From Gammaproteobacteria bacterium (GTDB lineage Bacteria; Pseudomonadota; Gammaproteobacteria; Xanthomonadales; Rhodanobacteraceae), in contig JAJPJT010000120.1 in the NCBI GenBank assembly GCA_021324095.1, positions 1 to 64,000 of the forward strand: 64,000 nucleotides of DNA, written 5' to 3'. The position numbers and the translations under genes are program-made. Positions within the stretch are counted from its first letter, which is position 1. Each line of letters opens with the position of its first letter. A model generated the notes under the pieces. It was not told where the DNA came from. It searched no databases and saw only the letters and a list, made by a program, of their open reading frames with translations. This document shows, in pieces, positions 8,164 to 16,644 of this stretch.

Positions 8164-8946
8164 TTACGGTTGTACGCACACCGACAGCATCGATATCGAG
8201 CCGCCATCCATCCCTTCGGTCGGAAAGCTGACGATGTCGTCCTGCGTGCTGGCGCCCAGCACGTACAGCAACGGCAGGTAGTGGTCAGGCGTGGGAACCG
8301 ATAGCTCCGCGTCCGGCCCGAGTGACGCGTAGTCCACGAGCGCGCGATGGTGACCCTGCACGATCCGCTCGCGCACCAGCGCTTCGAAACGCGCGGCCCA
8401 GTCGAACGGCTGCACCGGGTGCCGACCCCAGGCATAGGTGTGCAGGTTGTGCACGACGTTGCCGCTGCCGAGGATCAGCACGCCTTCGTCGCGCAGCGGC
8501 GCGAGGCGCTTTCCGAGCGCGTAGTGAAAGGCGGGCGCCTGTGTCTCGTCGATGCTCAGTTGCACCACCGGCACGTCGGCATCGGGAAAGATGCGGCGCA
8601 GGACCGACCACGTGCCATGATCCAGTCCCCATGCAAGATCGGCACGAACCGCCACGGGTGCCAGCAGCTCCCGCAGCCGGGGAACGAGCGCGGGGTTGCC
8701 GGGCGCGGGATATTGCACCTCGAACAGCTCGCGCGGGAAGCCGCCGAAATCGTGGATCGTGGGTGGGCGGACCATCGCGGTGGCGGCGGTGCCCGGGAGG
8801 TACCAGTGCGCGGAAATCGACAGCACCACGCCCGGCTTGGGCAACTTCCGCCCCAGCGCGGACCATGCGCGCGACCACACCGAATCCTGCACGGCGTTCA
8901 TCGGATTGCCGTGTCCAACGAAGAGCGCGGGCATGCGATGCGTCAT
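8164..8946 (-). CDS. ygiD: 4,5-DOPA dioxygenase extradiol-type (class III LigB fold)
   Basis: A protein of 260 residues from the ATG at 8946 (MTHRMPALFVGHGNPMNA). Upstream in-frame ATG (8964) and TTG (8979) starts are possible, but the shorter form matches the family start. Features of the LigB superfamily are VGHGNPMN near the N-terminus (His ligand), SISAHWYLPG (His), PVVQLSID, GSGNVVHNLHTY (His) and PDHYLPLLYVLG. These zinc- or iron-binding proteins open catechol rings such as DOPA, and the physiological substrate in bacteria is often unknown. It is transcribed divergently from the MFS gene across a 379-bp gap and has no evident operon partner. Confidence 0.9.
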   Translation of the reverse strand: MTHRMPALFVGHGNPMNAVQDSVWSRAWSALGRKLPKPGVVLSISAHWYLPGTAATAMVRPPTIHDFGGFPRELFEVQYPAPGNPALVPRLRELLAPVAVRADLAWGLDHGTWSVLRRIFPDADVPVVQLSIDETQAPAFHYALGKRLAPLRDEGVLILGSGNVVHNLHTYAWGRHPVQPFDWAARFEALVRERIVQGHHRALVDYASLGPDAELSVPTPDHYLPLLYVLGASTQDDIVSFPTEGMDGGSISMLSVCVQP

Positions 8947-9325
8947 GTGGGGATCGCCGGCCATCGCAAGCCTATACAACGGATGGAAGGCCCGAGATCA
9001 CGCATTCCTGTTCCACCGCCACATGAGGTCACTTTCTTCTCCGGATGCGCGGGACACGGGAGATGCCAGCCGCGTCGAATCGCCATGCAAAGCACGCTGG
9101 ACTCCTGACAATCGTGGTAGCCACTGCGTGGATGTGCAATACACGGCCGCCGAACACGATCGCCGCTCCGGCCAGCAGGTAACCGGCCTGAGCTCCGGCG
9201 GCTTCGGCGCACCCGCGGCCGCCGCCGGCCCGGTGTCTGACACGTTATGCTCGTCAGCCGCGACGATCCATCGATCTCCGGGCGTTGCAACGCAAACAAT
9301 CGGATCGGCTCCGACGAGGACTCAC
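8947..9325. other. 379-bp divergent intergenic region
   Basis: This region separates the leftward dioxygenase gene from the rightward MFS gene, so it must carry promoters for both. I see no convincing -35/-10 pair, no strong inverted repeat and no RNA-like structure. Near 9235 there is a short imperfect palindrome, TGTCTGACA. The open frame that reads into the MFS gene from 8696 crosses this region without any start signal and is taken as non-coding. Confidence 0.5.
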
Positions 9326-10639
9326 ATGAACACGGCTTCTCCCGCGGCGCCAGTTCCTGTACGCAACGCCCTGTTCGCCAACCGCAACTTCAGCCTGCTG
9401 TTCGGCGGCAGTTCGGTATCGTCGTTCGGCGACCAGTTCACGCTGGTGGCGCTGCCGTGGCTCGTGTTGAAGCTCACCGGCAACCCCGCCGCGCTGGGTA
9501 TCGTGCTGGCCGTGATGGCGTTCCCGCGCGCGATCTTCATGCTGATCGGTGGCGCAGTGGTGGACCGGATGTCGCCGCGCGTGGTGTTGCTCGGCGCACG
9601 CGGGGCCAACGCCGCCTGCATCGTGATCCTCGCCGTGCTGGTGCTGCTTGGCGCGATCCACATGTGGATGGTGTACCTGCTGGCGCTCGGCATCGGGCTT
9701 TCGACGGCGTTTGCGTATCCCGCGAGTTCCGCGATCCTGCCGCAACTGGTGGGACCGGAACAATTGCGCAGCGCGAACGCGCTGTTCATGGGCGTGCGCC
9801 AGCTCAGCATGATCGGCGGTCCGGTGCTGGCCGGATTCGTCATCGCGATGGGCGCGCACCATGCACTCTCTGAGCAGTCGCTGCCGGATGCAGGCGGACT
9901 CGGCACCGCCTTCGGCATCGATGCGGCGAGCTTCGTGTTCTCGCTGGTGTCGCTGGCGCTGATCCGCATCCGCGGGGATTTCGATCCGCCAAACAAAAGT
10001 GATGGCGTGTTCGCCAGCATCGCGGCGGGCATCCGCTACGTATGGGCGGACGTCCCCCTGCGCGCGTTCGTGATTTACGCGAGCTTCGTCGGCGTCTTCA
10101 TCGGCGGGCCAATCCAGGTGGGCCTGCCGGTGCTGGCGGACACGCGCCTCGACCTCGGCGCGGCGTCGCTCGGCATCCTGATGACCGCGCAGGGCGTCGG
10201 CATGTTCGCCGGCAGTTTTCTTTCCGGCATCGCCGCGCGCACGATGCGCGGGCATCTCGGCGTGATGGTGCTGTGCATCGACGGGCTGAACGGCCTGGTG
10301 CTCGCGGCGCTGACCCTGGTGCATACGACCCATTTCGGCGCCGCGTTGCTGTTCTGCAGCGGCCTGCTCGGCGGCATCGCGATGATCGCCATCTTCACGT
10401 GGATCCAGCAACGAGTATCGCAGGCGATGATGGGCCGCACCATGAGCATCCTGATGTTCACGTTCATGGGCCTCGCGCCGTTGTCCGCGGCTGCCGCGGG
10501 CGCGCTGCTGAAAGTGATCTCCCTGACCGCGCTCTTCGGCGTCGCCGGGCTTGCGCTTACGGTGATCGCGCTGTCGTGCCTTTCCAGCCCCCAGTTGCGC
10601 AGCATCCGCGCGTTGAAGCCGGAGGCGGCGAAGGCGTAG
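9326..10639 (+). CDS. MFS transporter, EntS/MFS_3-like exporter
   Basis: A protein of 437 residues from the ATG at 9326, preceded by GACGAGGA. The N-terminal pattern FANRNFSLLFGGSSVSSFGDQ followed by LVALPWLVLKLTG is characteristic of the EntS-like branch of the major facilitator superfamily. About twelve hydrophobic segments are visible. The loop after helix 2 carries DRMSPRVVLLGARG, corresponding to the family's motif A. Members export siderophores, macrolides or other small molecules by proton antiport. Substrate cannot be told from sequence. The next gene starts 78 bp after its stop and may be co-transcribed. Confidence 0.85.
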   Translation: MNTASPAAPVPVRNALFANRNFSLLFGGSSVSSFGDQFTLVALPWLVLKLTGNPAALGIVLAVMAFPRAIFMLIGGAVVDRMSPRVVLLGARGANAACIVILAVLVLLGAIHMWMVYLLALGIGLSTAFAYPASSAILPQLVGPEQLRSANALFMGVRQLSMIGGPVLAGFVIAMGAHHALSEQSLPDAGGLGTAFGIDAASFVFSLVSLALIRIRGDFDPPNKSDGVFASIAAGIRYVWADVPLRAFVIYASFVGVFIGGPIQVGLPVLADTRLDLGAASLGILMTAQGVGMFAGSFLSGIAARTMRGHLGVMVLCIDGLNGLVLAALTLVHTTHFGAALLFCSGLLGGIAMIAIFTWIQQRVSQAMMGRTMSILMFTFMGLAPLSAAAAGALLKVISLTALFGVAGLALTVIALSCLSSPQLRSIRALKPEAAKA

Positions 10640-10717
10640 GTGCGGGCGACAGACGCGGACCGCTTCAAAATGCTCGCGGCGAACGAATCGGTTTCGGCAG
10701 TTTCGAGGGAGCTTTCC

Positions 10718-12397
10718 ATGCGTCTCGTAACTCGCTTGTTGTTCATTGCCGCGCTCGGCCTGCCCGGATTTGGCGTGCACGCGGCGACCGTTCCGTCGTA
10801 CGACATCGTCATCCGCAACGGACACGTCATCGACGGCACCGGATCGCCCTGGTATGCCGCGGACATCGCGATCAAGGACGGCCGCATCGCCGCGATCGGC
10901 AGGCTGGGTGACGTCGACGCAAAAGAGGTCATCGACGCGCACGGCATGGTCGTCACGCCGGGTTTCATCGACATGCTGGACCAGTCAGGTCACACGCTGC
11001 TGGTGGACGGCCACGCACCGTCGAAGATTTTCCAGGGGATCACCACGCTGATCACCGGCGAGGGCGAGTCGGTTGCGCCGCTCAATGACAGGATCCTCGA
11101 GGAAGAAGGCACGCACGCCGAATCGAAATGGCGAACGCTGAGTGAATATTTCAAGGTCCTGCAAAGCCACGGCATCGCCGTGAATCTCGGCACCTACGTC
11201 GGCGCCGCCACGGCGCGTGAAATGGTGGTCGGCTATGGCGACCGCCAGCCGACCCCGGACGAACTCAAGCAGATGCAGGCGATCGTTGCGCGCGCGATGC
11301 GTGCCGGCGCATTCGGCGTATCGACTGCGTTGCAATACCCGCCGGCGACCTACAGCACGACGCCGGAACTGATCGCGCTGGCGAAAACGGCGGCGGGTTA
11401 TGGTGGCATTTACGCCACCCACATGCGCAGCGAGGGCAATGCCGAAATGGCCGCCCTCGACGAAGCCTTCGACATCGCGCGCTCGGCGCACATCCCGGTG
11501 GAAATCTTCCATATCAAGGTGGCGGGGCACCGAAACTGGGGCACGATGCCGAAGGTGATCGCGAAGATCGAAGCGGCGCGCGCGCAAGGGCTGGACATCA
11601 GCGCCGACACCTACGCCTACACCGCCTGGGGCAATGATCTCGCTTCGTTCATCCCGCCCTGGGCGCACGCAGGCGGCACCGCCGCGTTGCTGAAGCGGCT
11701 TCAGGATCCGCAAACGCGGGCGCGGATCGAAAAAGACATGAAGACGCCTTCGGATGCCTGGAGCAACGACTGGCTGGAAGTGCCCGGTCCGCACGCCGTC
11801 GAAATCACGTCCGTGCAGGATCCGGCCCTCAAGAATCTCGAAGGGCGGCGCCTCGACGATATTGCCAGGAGCTGGCACGAGAAACCGATCGACACGCTGC
11901 TCGATATATTGATCAAGGATCACGCCGCGACCGACGTCGCCGTCTTCGGGATGTCCCAGCCGGACGTCACCCTCGCGCTCGAGCAGCCGTGGGTGTCGAT
12001 CTGCGACGACGCGGCGGCCCAGGCACCGACCGGTCCGCTGGGCCAGGGCCATCCGCATCCGCGCGCCTACGCCGCGTTCGCGCGGATCATCACCAAGTAC
12101 GTCCGCGATGATCACGTGCTGACCCTGCCGGACGCGATCCGCAAGATGACGGCGCTGCCCGCGCAGCGCATGGGCCTAACCCAACGCGGCGTCCTCAAGG
12201 CCGGCATGTGGGCCGACATCGACATTTTCGATCCGGCGCAGTTGCGCGCGCCCGCGACGTTCGAGCAGCCCAAGCAACTCGCACAAGGCATGTCGTGGGT
12301 GCTGGTGAACGGAGTTCCCGTGATCGCGAACGGCAAGATGACGTCGGCGTTGCCGGGGAAGGTGCTGCGGGGGCCGGGATACAAAGCGAGTAAGTGA
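10718..12397 (+). CDS. Secreted amidohydrolase, N-acyl-D-amino-acid deacylase-like
   Basis: A protein of 559 residues. The ATG at 10718 gives a signal peptide (MRLVTRLLFIAALGLPGFGVHAA) and has GAGGGA upstream. The opening YDIVIRNGHVIDGTGSPWYAADIAIKDGRI and closing KAGMWADIDIFDP segments are typical of the amidohydrolase/D-aminoacylase beta-sandwich. ATHMRSEG and VEIFHIKVAGHRNWG are barrel metal-ligand strands. Where D-aminoacylase normally has HxH after GFID, this protein has GFIDMLDQSGHTLL. The usual metal-bridging Cys region reads ITGEGES, so two metal-ligand positions differ from the classical enzyme. Its periplasmic location suggests cleavage of acylated D-amino acids or peptides, which is unproven. 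Confidence 0.78.
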   Translation: MRLVTRLLFIAALGLPGFGVHAATVPSYDIVIRNGHVIDGTGSPWYAADIAIKDGRIAAIGRLGDVDAKEVIDAHGMVVTPGFIDMLDQSGHTLLVDGHAPSKIFQGITTLITGEGESVAPLNDRILEEEGTHAESKWRTLSEYFKVLQSHGIAVNLGTYVGAATAREMVVGYGDRQPTPDELKQMQAIVARAMRAGAFGVSTALQYPPATYSTTPELIALAKTAAGYGGIYATHMRSEGNAEMAALDEAFDIARSAHIPVEIFHIKVAGHRNWGTMPKVIAKIEAARAQGLDISADTYAYTAWGNDLASFIPPWAHAGGTAALLKRLQDPQTRARIEKDMKTPSDAWSNDWLEVPGPHAVEITSVQDPALKNLEGRRLDDIARSWHEKPIDTLLDILIKDHAATDVAVFGMSQPDVTLALEQPWVSICDDAAAQAPTGPLGQGHPHPRAYAAFARIITKYVRDDHVLTLPDAIRKMTALPAQRMGLTQRGVLKAGMWADIDIFDPAQLRAPATFEQPKQLAQGMSWVLVNGVPVIANGKMTSALPGKVLRGPGYKASK

Positions 12398-12529
12398 ACG
12401 TCGCCGCCGGAGCGCACCGGGTTTTTGGAAAGCTGCCGTGCGTGCGACAGCCAAGACGCGCCGCATCGGGCAACATCGCCGGAGGCGGGAAATCCGCAAC
12501 ACGTACACAAGATTTGCGACGAGTATCCC

Positions 12530-12550
12530 TGTACGGTACCATTCCGTACA
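12530..12550. promoter_or_regulatory. Probable operator of the RHH/PIN toxin-antitoxin module
   Basis: TGTACGG-N7-CCGTACA is a perfect 7-bp inverted repeat, immediately followed by the ribosome-binding site AGGAG (12551-12555) and the antitoxin ATG at 12563. Ribbon-helix-helix antitoxins autorepress through palindromes in exactly this position. Half-sites of the same GTACG type recur upstream of the second module (13291-13316). Confidence 0.6.
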
Positions 12551-12562
12551 AGGAGATAGCCG

Positions 12563-12808
12563 ATGAGTGCCGAAGCCCGTCTCGACCTGCGCCTGGACCC
12601 CAAGGACAAAGTCCGCATCGAGCGCGCTGCCGATTTGCGTGGTGTACCGGTGTCAGCATTCGTGCGTGACGCAGTGCTGCGGGAGGCCGACAACGTCGTG
12701 GCAGCGGGTGCGGGCGCCCGCCACTCGCTGATCGAGCGCATGCGCGGACGCGCCACTTCCCGCCTGAGTACCGAGCAGATCATGAAACTGACGCGCGGCG
12801 CCGCATGA
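12563..12808 (+). CDS. Type II antitoxin, ribbon-helix-helix N-terminus with VapB-like tail
   Basis: A protein of 81 residues. The first half (LDLRLDPKDKVRIERAADLRGVP) matches the DUF1778/TacA ribbon-helix-helix pattern, which usually partners GNAT toxins. The second half (SLIERMRGRATSRLSTEQIM) matches the C-terminal clamp of VapB antitoxins, which wraps a PIN toxin. It therefore reads as a chimera whose toxin-binding end fits the PIN gene that starts inside its stop codon (ATGA, 12805-12808). It should neutralise the downstream toxin and repress the operon through the palindrome at 12530-12550. Confidence 0.82.
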   Translation: MSAEARLDLRLDPKDKVRIERAADLRGVPVSAFVRDAVLREADNVVAAGAGARHSLIERMRGRATSRLSTEQIMKLTRGAA

Positions 12809-13224
12809 GCGCCGTGCTGGTCGATACCAATGTTCTGCTGGATGTGCTGACCGAAGATCCAAACTGGTTCGATTGGTCCGCGCGACAACTGCAGGATTGC
12901 GCGGCACGCGGGCCCTTGTGCATCAACCCGGTAATCTATGCAGAAGTCTCCGTTGGCTTCGAGCGCATCGAGGAACTCGATGAAGCGCTGCCGCCGGCCG
13001 ATTTCGAGCGCCTGCCGCTGCCTTGGGAAGCGGCCTTCCTGGCCGGCAAGGCCTTTCTGCGCTACCGCCATGCCAAGGGCGCGCGTCGCTCTCCGCTGTC
13101 GGATTTCTTCATCGGCGCGCATGCCGCGATCGCGCGCCTGCCGCTGCTCACGCGCGACGCACGGCGCTACCGCACGTACTATCCGTCCCTTGAATTGATT
13201 TGCCCCAGAGTGGGGCAGCAGTAA
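12805..13224 (+). CDS. PIN-domain toxin, VapC type
   Basis: A protein of 139 residues with the four PIN acidic positions: VLVDTNVLLDVL (first Asp), INPVIYAEVSVGFE (Glu), SPLSDFFIGAHAAI (Asp) and LLTRDARRY (last Asp). VapC toxins are magnesium-dependent RNases that usually cut initiator tRNA or the ribosomal sarcin-ricin loop. The length is normal for the family and nothing suggests inactivation. The 4-bp overlap with the antitoxin gene fits the expected translational coupling. The specific RNA target cannot be deduced. Confidence 0.88.
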   Translation: MSAVLVDTNVLLDVLTEDPNWFDWSARQLQDCAARGPLCINPVIYAEVSVGFERIEELDEALPPADFERLPLPWEAAFLAGKAFLRYRHAKGARRSPLSDFFIGAHAAIARLPLLTRDARRYRTYYPSLELICPRVGQQ

Positions 13225-13277
13225 GCGGGGCGAGGCCGAAATGCGAGTCGAGCGATAGGTGACGAAGTAACGGCCAT

Positions 13278-13316
13278 TGGTGCTGAAAACCGTACTATTT
13301 AGGATACGATTGTACG
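13278..13316 (+). promoter_or_regulatory. Possible promoter/operator of the second toxin-antitoxin module
   Basis: TTGGTG and TAGGAT are separated by 17 bases (13278-13306), a weak sigma-70 pair. CGTAC (13291-13295) and GTACG (13312-13316) form an inverted repeat flanking the -10 element. The arrangement suits autorepression. The half-site is shared with the operator at 12530-12550. Confidence 0.35.
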
Positions 13317-13346
13317 TGTTCTTGGATGAGGATGAGGTGTCCGGCA

Positions 13347-13601
13347 ATGGGCTCGATCAGCGCCAATAACCTGAAAACGCAAGGCGTTTCCGCGATCGCG
13401 GAAGCGCTTCAGGACGCGCCCGAAGCCATGGTGTCGGTGCGCGGCAAGGACCGCTTCGTCGTAATGGGTATCGAGCATTACCAGTACCTGCGCGAGTGTG
13501 AATTGACGGCTGCGCTGGCCGAAAGTCAGGCTGATATTGCAGCCGGCCGCTTCGTGATGGAGTCGGTGGACGCGCACATGAAGCGGCTGGCGAAGCTGTG
13601 A
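13347..13601 (+). CDS. Antitoxin, Phd/YefM-like
   Basis: A protein of 84 residues from the ATG at 13347 (MGSISANNLKTQGVSAIAEA); a start seven codons upstream is possible but would add an unlikely MRMRCPA leader. The pattern of an N-terminal ANNLKTQG strand followed by VSVRGKDRFVVMGIEHYQYL is that of the Phd/YefM fold, which dimerises to bind DNA and uses a disordered C-terminus to block the toxin. The toxin gene begins within its stop (GTGA, 13598-13601). This is the second antitoxin within 1.1 kb. Confidence 0.82.
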   Translation: MGSISANNLKTQGVSAIAEALQDAPEAMVSVRGKDRFVVMGIEHYQYLRECELTAALAESQADIAAGRFVMESVDAHMKRLAKL

Positions 13602-13873
13602 GCTGGACGCTGGTCTTCACCGACCAGTACACCCGTCGCGCGGCACGGTTCCTGAAGCGCCATCCGCAGCAGCGCGAGCAGTATCGCAAGACGCTCCTGT
13701 TGCTCGAAGCCAATCCGCACCATCCATCACTCCGGCTGCACGCACTCGGCGGCCGGTTGAGAGGCCTGCATTCGGTGTCGATCAATCTTTCATACCGGAT
13801 CACGTTGGAAATGGTGATTCGGGAGCACCAGATCGTACCCATCAACCTGGGCGATCACGAAGCCGTGTACTGA
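13598..13873 (+). CDS. RelE/ParE-superfamily toxin
   Basis: A protein of 91 residues starting at GTG and overlapping the antitoxin by 4 bp. The sequence FTDQYTRRAARFLKRHPQQR, then LRLHALGGRLRGLHSVSINL and SYRITLEMVIREHQIVPINLG, matches the RelE/YafQ/ParE plasmid-stabilisation fold, including the basic helix and the conserved S-Y-R-I strand. Members either cleave mRNA on the ribosome or poison gyrase, and the sequence alone does not decide which. It stops only 5 bp before the nicotinamide phosphoribosyltransferase gene, so readthrough into that gene is likely. Confidence 0.85.
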   Translation: MSWTLVFTDQYTRRAARFLKRHPQQREQYRKTLLLLEANPHHPSLRLHALGGRLRGLHSVSINLSYRITLEMVIREHQIVPINLGDHEAVY

Positions 13874-13878
13874 TTCGC

Positions 13879-15297
13879 ATGCTCCCCACTTCCAACATCA
13901 TCCTCAACACCGACAGCTACAAGGCCAGCCACTGGCTGCAGTATCCGCCGGGTGTGGATGCCACGTTCTTTTATCTGGAGAGCCGCGGCGGCGTGTACGA
14001 GCGCACCCTGTTCTTTGGGCTGCAATCGATCCTGAAGGAATACCTGTCGCGGCCGGTGACGGCGGCGATGATCGAGGAGGCGAAGGCGTTCTTCGCCGCG
14101 CATGGTGAGCCGTTCAACGAAGCCGGCTGGCGGCATATCGTCGACGCGCATGGCGGAAGGTTGCCACTGCGTATCCGCGCGGTGCCGGAAGGGACGGTGG
14201 TGCCGACGCACCAGGCGCTGATGACCATCGAGAGCACTTGTCCCGATTGCTTCTGGGTGCCGTCGTATGTCGAGACGCTGCTGATGCGGGTGTGGTATCC
14301 GGTCACGGTCGCGACGATCAGCTGGCACGTCAAGCAGACGATCCGCGAATACCTCGAGAAGACCAGCGATGATCCGGCCGCGCAGATTCCGTTCAAACTG
14401 CATGATTTCGGCTCGCGCGGCGTGTCCAGTGCCGAATCGGCGGCGCTGGGCGGCATGGCGCACCTCGTCAACTTCAAGGGCACCGACACAATTCTCGGCG
14501 TGCTGGCGGCACGCGAATACTACGGCGAGGAGATGGCGGGTTTTTCGATTCCCGCGGCGGAGCACAGCACGATTACGGCCTGGGGCAAGGACCGCGAGCT
14601 GGACGCCTACCGCAACATGCTGCGCCAGTTCGCCAAGCCCGGCGCGGTGGTCGCGTGCGTGTCGGACAGCTACGACCTTTTCCACGCGATCGAGGCGATG
14701 TGGGGCGGCGCGTTGCGCGAAGGCGTGATCAAGAGCGGCGCGACGCTGGTGGTGCGGCCCGATTCCGGCGATCCTGCCGACGTGGTGCATCGCACGCTCA
14801 GCATGCTCAACGCCGCGTTCGGCAGCACCGTGAACGCGAAGGGCTATCGCGTGTTGAACCACGTGCGCGTGATCCAGGGCGACGGCGTGAATCCCGACTC
14901 GATCCGCCTGATCCTGGAGCGCATCACGCACGCGCGCTATTCCGCCGACAACATCGCGTTCGGGATGGGCGGCGCGCTGCTGCAGAAGCTCGATCGCGAC
15001 ACCCAGAAATTCGCGCTGAAATGTTCGGCGGCGCGTATCGACGGCAAGTGGACGGATGTGTTCAAGGATCCCGCGACCGATCATGCGAAGGCTTCCAAGC
15101 GCGGCCGGCTGGCGCTGGCGCGGCATCGCGAGTACGGCACCTTCAAGACGGTTGCGTTGCCGGATGGTGCCATTGCGGGCGACGAAGCGATGCTGGGAGC
15201 GGGCTGGCAAGATGCGATGAAGACGGTCTGGGAAAACGGAAAGCTCATTCGAGACTGGGCTTTCGCGGAAGTGCGCGAACGAAGTGACCGCGGCTAG
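13879..15297 (+). CDS. nadV: Nicotinamide phosphoribosyltransferase (NAMPT)
   Basis: A protein of 472 residues, collinear with animal NAMPT: NTDSYKASHWLQYPP, LHDFGSRGVSSAESAALGG, HLVNFKGTDT, then PAAEHSTITAWGKD with the catalytic His, VSDSYDLFHA, RPDSGDPADVV and VIQGDGVN. It joins nicotinamide and PRPP to give nicotinamide mononucleotide, an NAD salvage route that bypasses deamidation. Many bacteria lack it; it is often plasmid- or phage-borne. It starts 5 bp after a toxin gene with no clear ribosome-binding site of its own. No NMN adenylyltransferase lies next to it. Confidence 0.95.
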   Translation: MLPTSNIILNTDSYKASHWLQYPPGVDATFFYLESRGGVYERTLFFGLQSILKEYLSRPVTAAMIEEAKAFFAAHGEPFNEAGWRHIVDAHGGRLPLRIRAVPEGTVVPTHQALMTIESTCPDCFWVPSYVETLLMRVWYPVTVATISWHVKQTIREYLEKTSDDPAAQIPFKLHDFGSRGVSSAESAALGGMAHLVNFKGTDTILGVLAAREYYGEEMAGFSIPAAEHSTITAWGKDRELDAYRNMLRQFAKPGAVVACVSDSYDLFHAIEAMWGGALREGVIKSGATLVVRPDSGDPADVVHRTLSMLNAAFGSTVNAKGYRVLNHVRVIQGDGVNPDSIRLILERITHARYSADNIAFGMGGALLQKLDRDTQKFALKCSAARIDGKWTDVFKDPATDHAKASKRGRLALARHREYGTFKTVALPDGAIAGDEAMLGAGWQDAMKTVWENGKLIRDWAFAEVRERSDRG

Positions 15298-15330
15298 GCA
15301 GGCAAATCACCGAAAGGAGCGGAAGACCAC

Positions 15331-15600
15331 ATGGATATAGTTCACGATGCCGGCGCGCATCGCTTCAGCGTGGAAGTGGAAGGCCATCGGGGCGTCGTCG
15401 ACTACAGGTTGCGCGACGGCGTGATGACGATCACCCACACCGGCGTGCCGCCGGCGATCGGCGGACGCGGCGTCGCCGCGGAGCTGACGCGCATTGCGCT
15501 GGAGACCGCGCGCCGCGAAGGCTGGAAGGTGGTGCCGGCTTGTTCATACGCGGCGGCCTACCTCCGCACGCATCCCGAATTCGACGATCTGGTGGCGTGA
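15331..15600 (+). CDS. Small GNAT-like N-acetyltransferase (YidJ/COG2388 type)
   Basis: A protein of 89 residues, the normal size for this compact acyl-CoA N-acyltransferase family. HRFSVEVEGHRGVVDYRL is the opening sheet, ITHTGVPPAIGGRGVAAELT contains the short CoA-binding loop (GGRGVA), and VVPACSYAAAYLRTHPEF is the characteristic tail. AAAGGAG lies 12-18 bases before the ATG. Substrates of these mini-GNATs are not known. It follows NAMPT by 33 bp in the same direction and is probably in the same transcript. Confidence 0.85.
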   Translation: MDIVHDAGAHRFSVEVEGHRGVVDYRLRDGVMTITHTGVPPAIGGRGVAAELTRIALETARREGWKVVPACSYAAAYLRTHPEFDDLVA

Positions 15601-15783
15601 AACGGCCCGAGGATCCAGCGTGTCGGGTTGCGGCTACACGCGGACCCGCACGCTCGGCCGCCGCTTCGCGAGTGCTACCGGCTCGGCCTGCGGCAAAGGC
15701 AAGGGCGGCGCTTCGCGCCTCCCCGGAGGGAAAGGGGATTTTTCGGTACACTCCTGCCGTTCACGTCACGGGGAAGAGCGCGC

Positions 15784-16644
15784 ATGCCGAACAAGACGTC
15801 GACGCAAGCCGCAGCACCGGGCAAGCCGCCCGAGAAACTGCATTTCATCTCCGGGCTGCCGCGTTCGGGCAGCACGCTGCTCTCTGCGATCCTGAAGCAG
15901 AATCCACGCTTCCATGCCGGCATGACCAGCCCTCTGGGCGACATGATCAGCACGCTGGTCGCCGAGATGAGCGGCAAGAACGATTTCTCCGTCGTGATCA
16001 GCGACGAGCAGCGCAGCGCAGTCCTGCGCGGCGTATTCCAGAATTTCTACGGCGGCTTCCGCGGCACGGACGTGGTGTTCGACACCGGCCGCGTGTGGTG
16101 CAGCAAGCTGCCGATGGTCGCGACGCTGTTCCCGAATTCCAAGGTGATCGCCTGCGTGCGCGAGATGCCGTGGGTGCTGGACAGCGTCGAACGGCTGGTG
16201 CGCAGGCAGCCGTTGAACGCCAACAAGATCTTCCATTTCAATCCGAACGGCACCGTGTATTCGCGGGCCGAAGCGCTGATCGATGTGAACGGCATGGTGG
16301 GCTTCTCGTTCCAGGCCACCAAGGACGCGTTCTACGGACATTACGCGCCGGGCCGTCTGCTGCTGCTGAGCTATGAGGGCCTGACCAGCGATCCCAGGGC
16401 CGCGATGCAGGCAGTCTACAAGTTCATCGGCGAGCCGTGGTTCGAACACGACTTCGAACATATCGAATACAACGCCGACGAATTCGACGCGCGGCTGGGC
16501 TTGCCCGGCTTGCACACCGTGAAGGCGAAGGTGTCGGCGCCCAAGCGCGAGTCGGTGCTGCCGCCGGACCTGTTCAACCGGTTCGTCAAGGATTCGTTCT
16601 GGCTGGACCCGAAGAACAACATCCGCAAGGTCCCGATCATTTGA
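15784..16644 (+). CDS. Sulfotransferase family protein
   Basis: A protein of 286 residues from the ATG at 15784; the frame is open upstream but the conserved block starts only after this Met. FISGLPRSGSTLLSAIL is the 5'-phosphosulfate-binding loop that holds PAPS. VIACVREMPWVLDSVERLV corresponds to the 3'-phosphate-binding segment. LLLLSYEGLTSDPRAAMQAVYKFIGEP is the typical late helix pair. It would transfer sulfate to an unknown acceptor in the cytoplasm. No PAPS-synthesis genes are nearby. The 172 bp that follow contain nothing I recognise apart from the recC start region. Confidence 0.88.
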   Translation: MPNKTSTQAAAPGKPPEKLHFISGLPRSGSTLLSAILKQNPRFHAGMTSPLGDMISTLVAEMSGKNDFSVVISDEQRSAVLRGVFQNFYGGFRGTDVVFDTGRVWCSKLPMVATLFPNSKVIACVREMPWVLDSVERLVRRQPLNANKIFHFNPNGTVYSRAEALIDVNGMVGFSFQATKDAFYGHYAPGRLLLLSYEGLTSDPRAAMQAVYKFIGEPWFEHDFEHIEYNADEFDARLGLPGLHTVKAKVSAPKRESVLPPDLFNRFVKDSFWLDPKNNIRKVPII

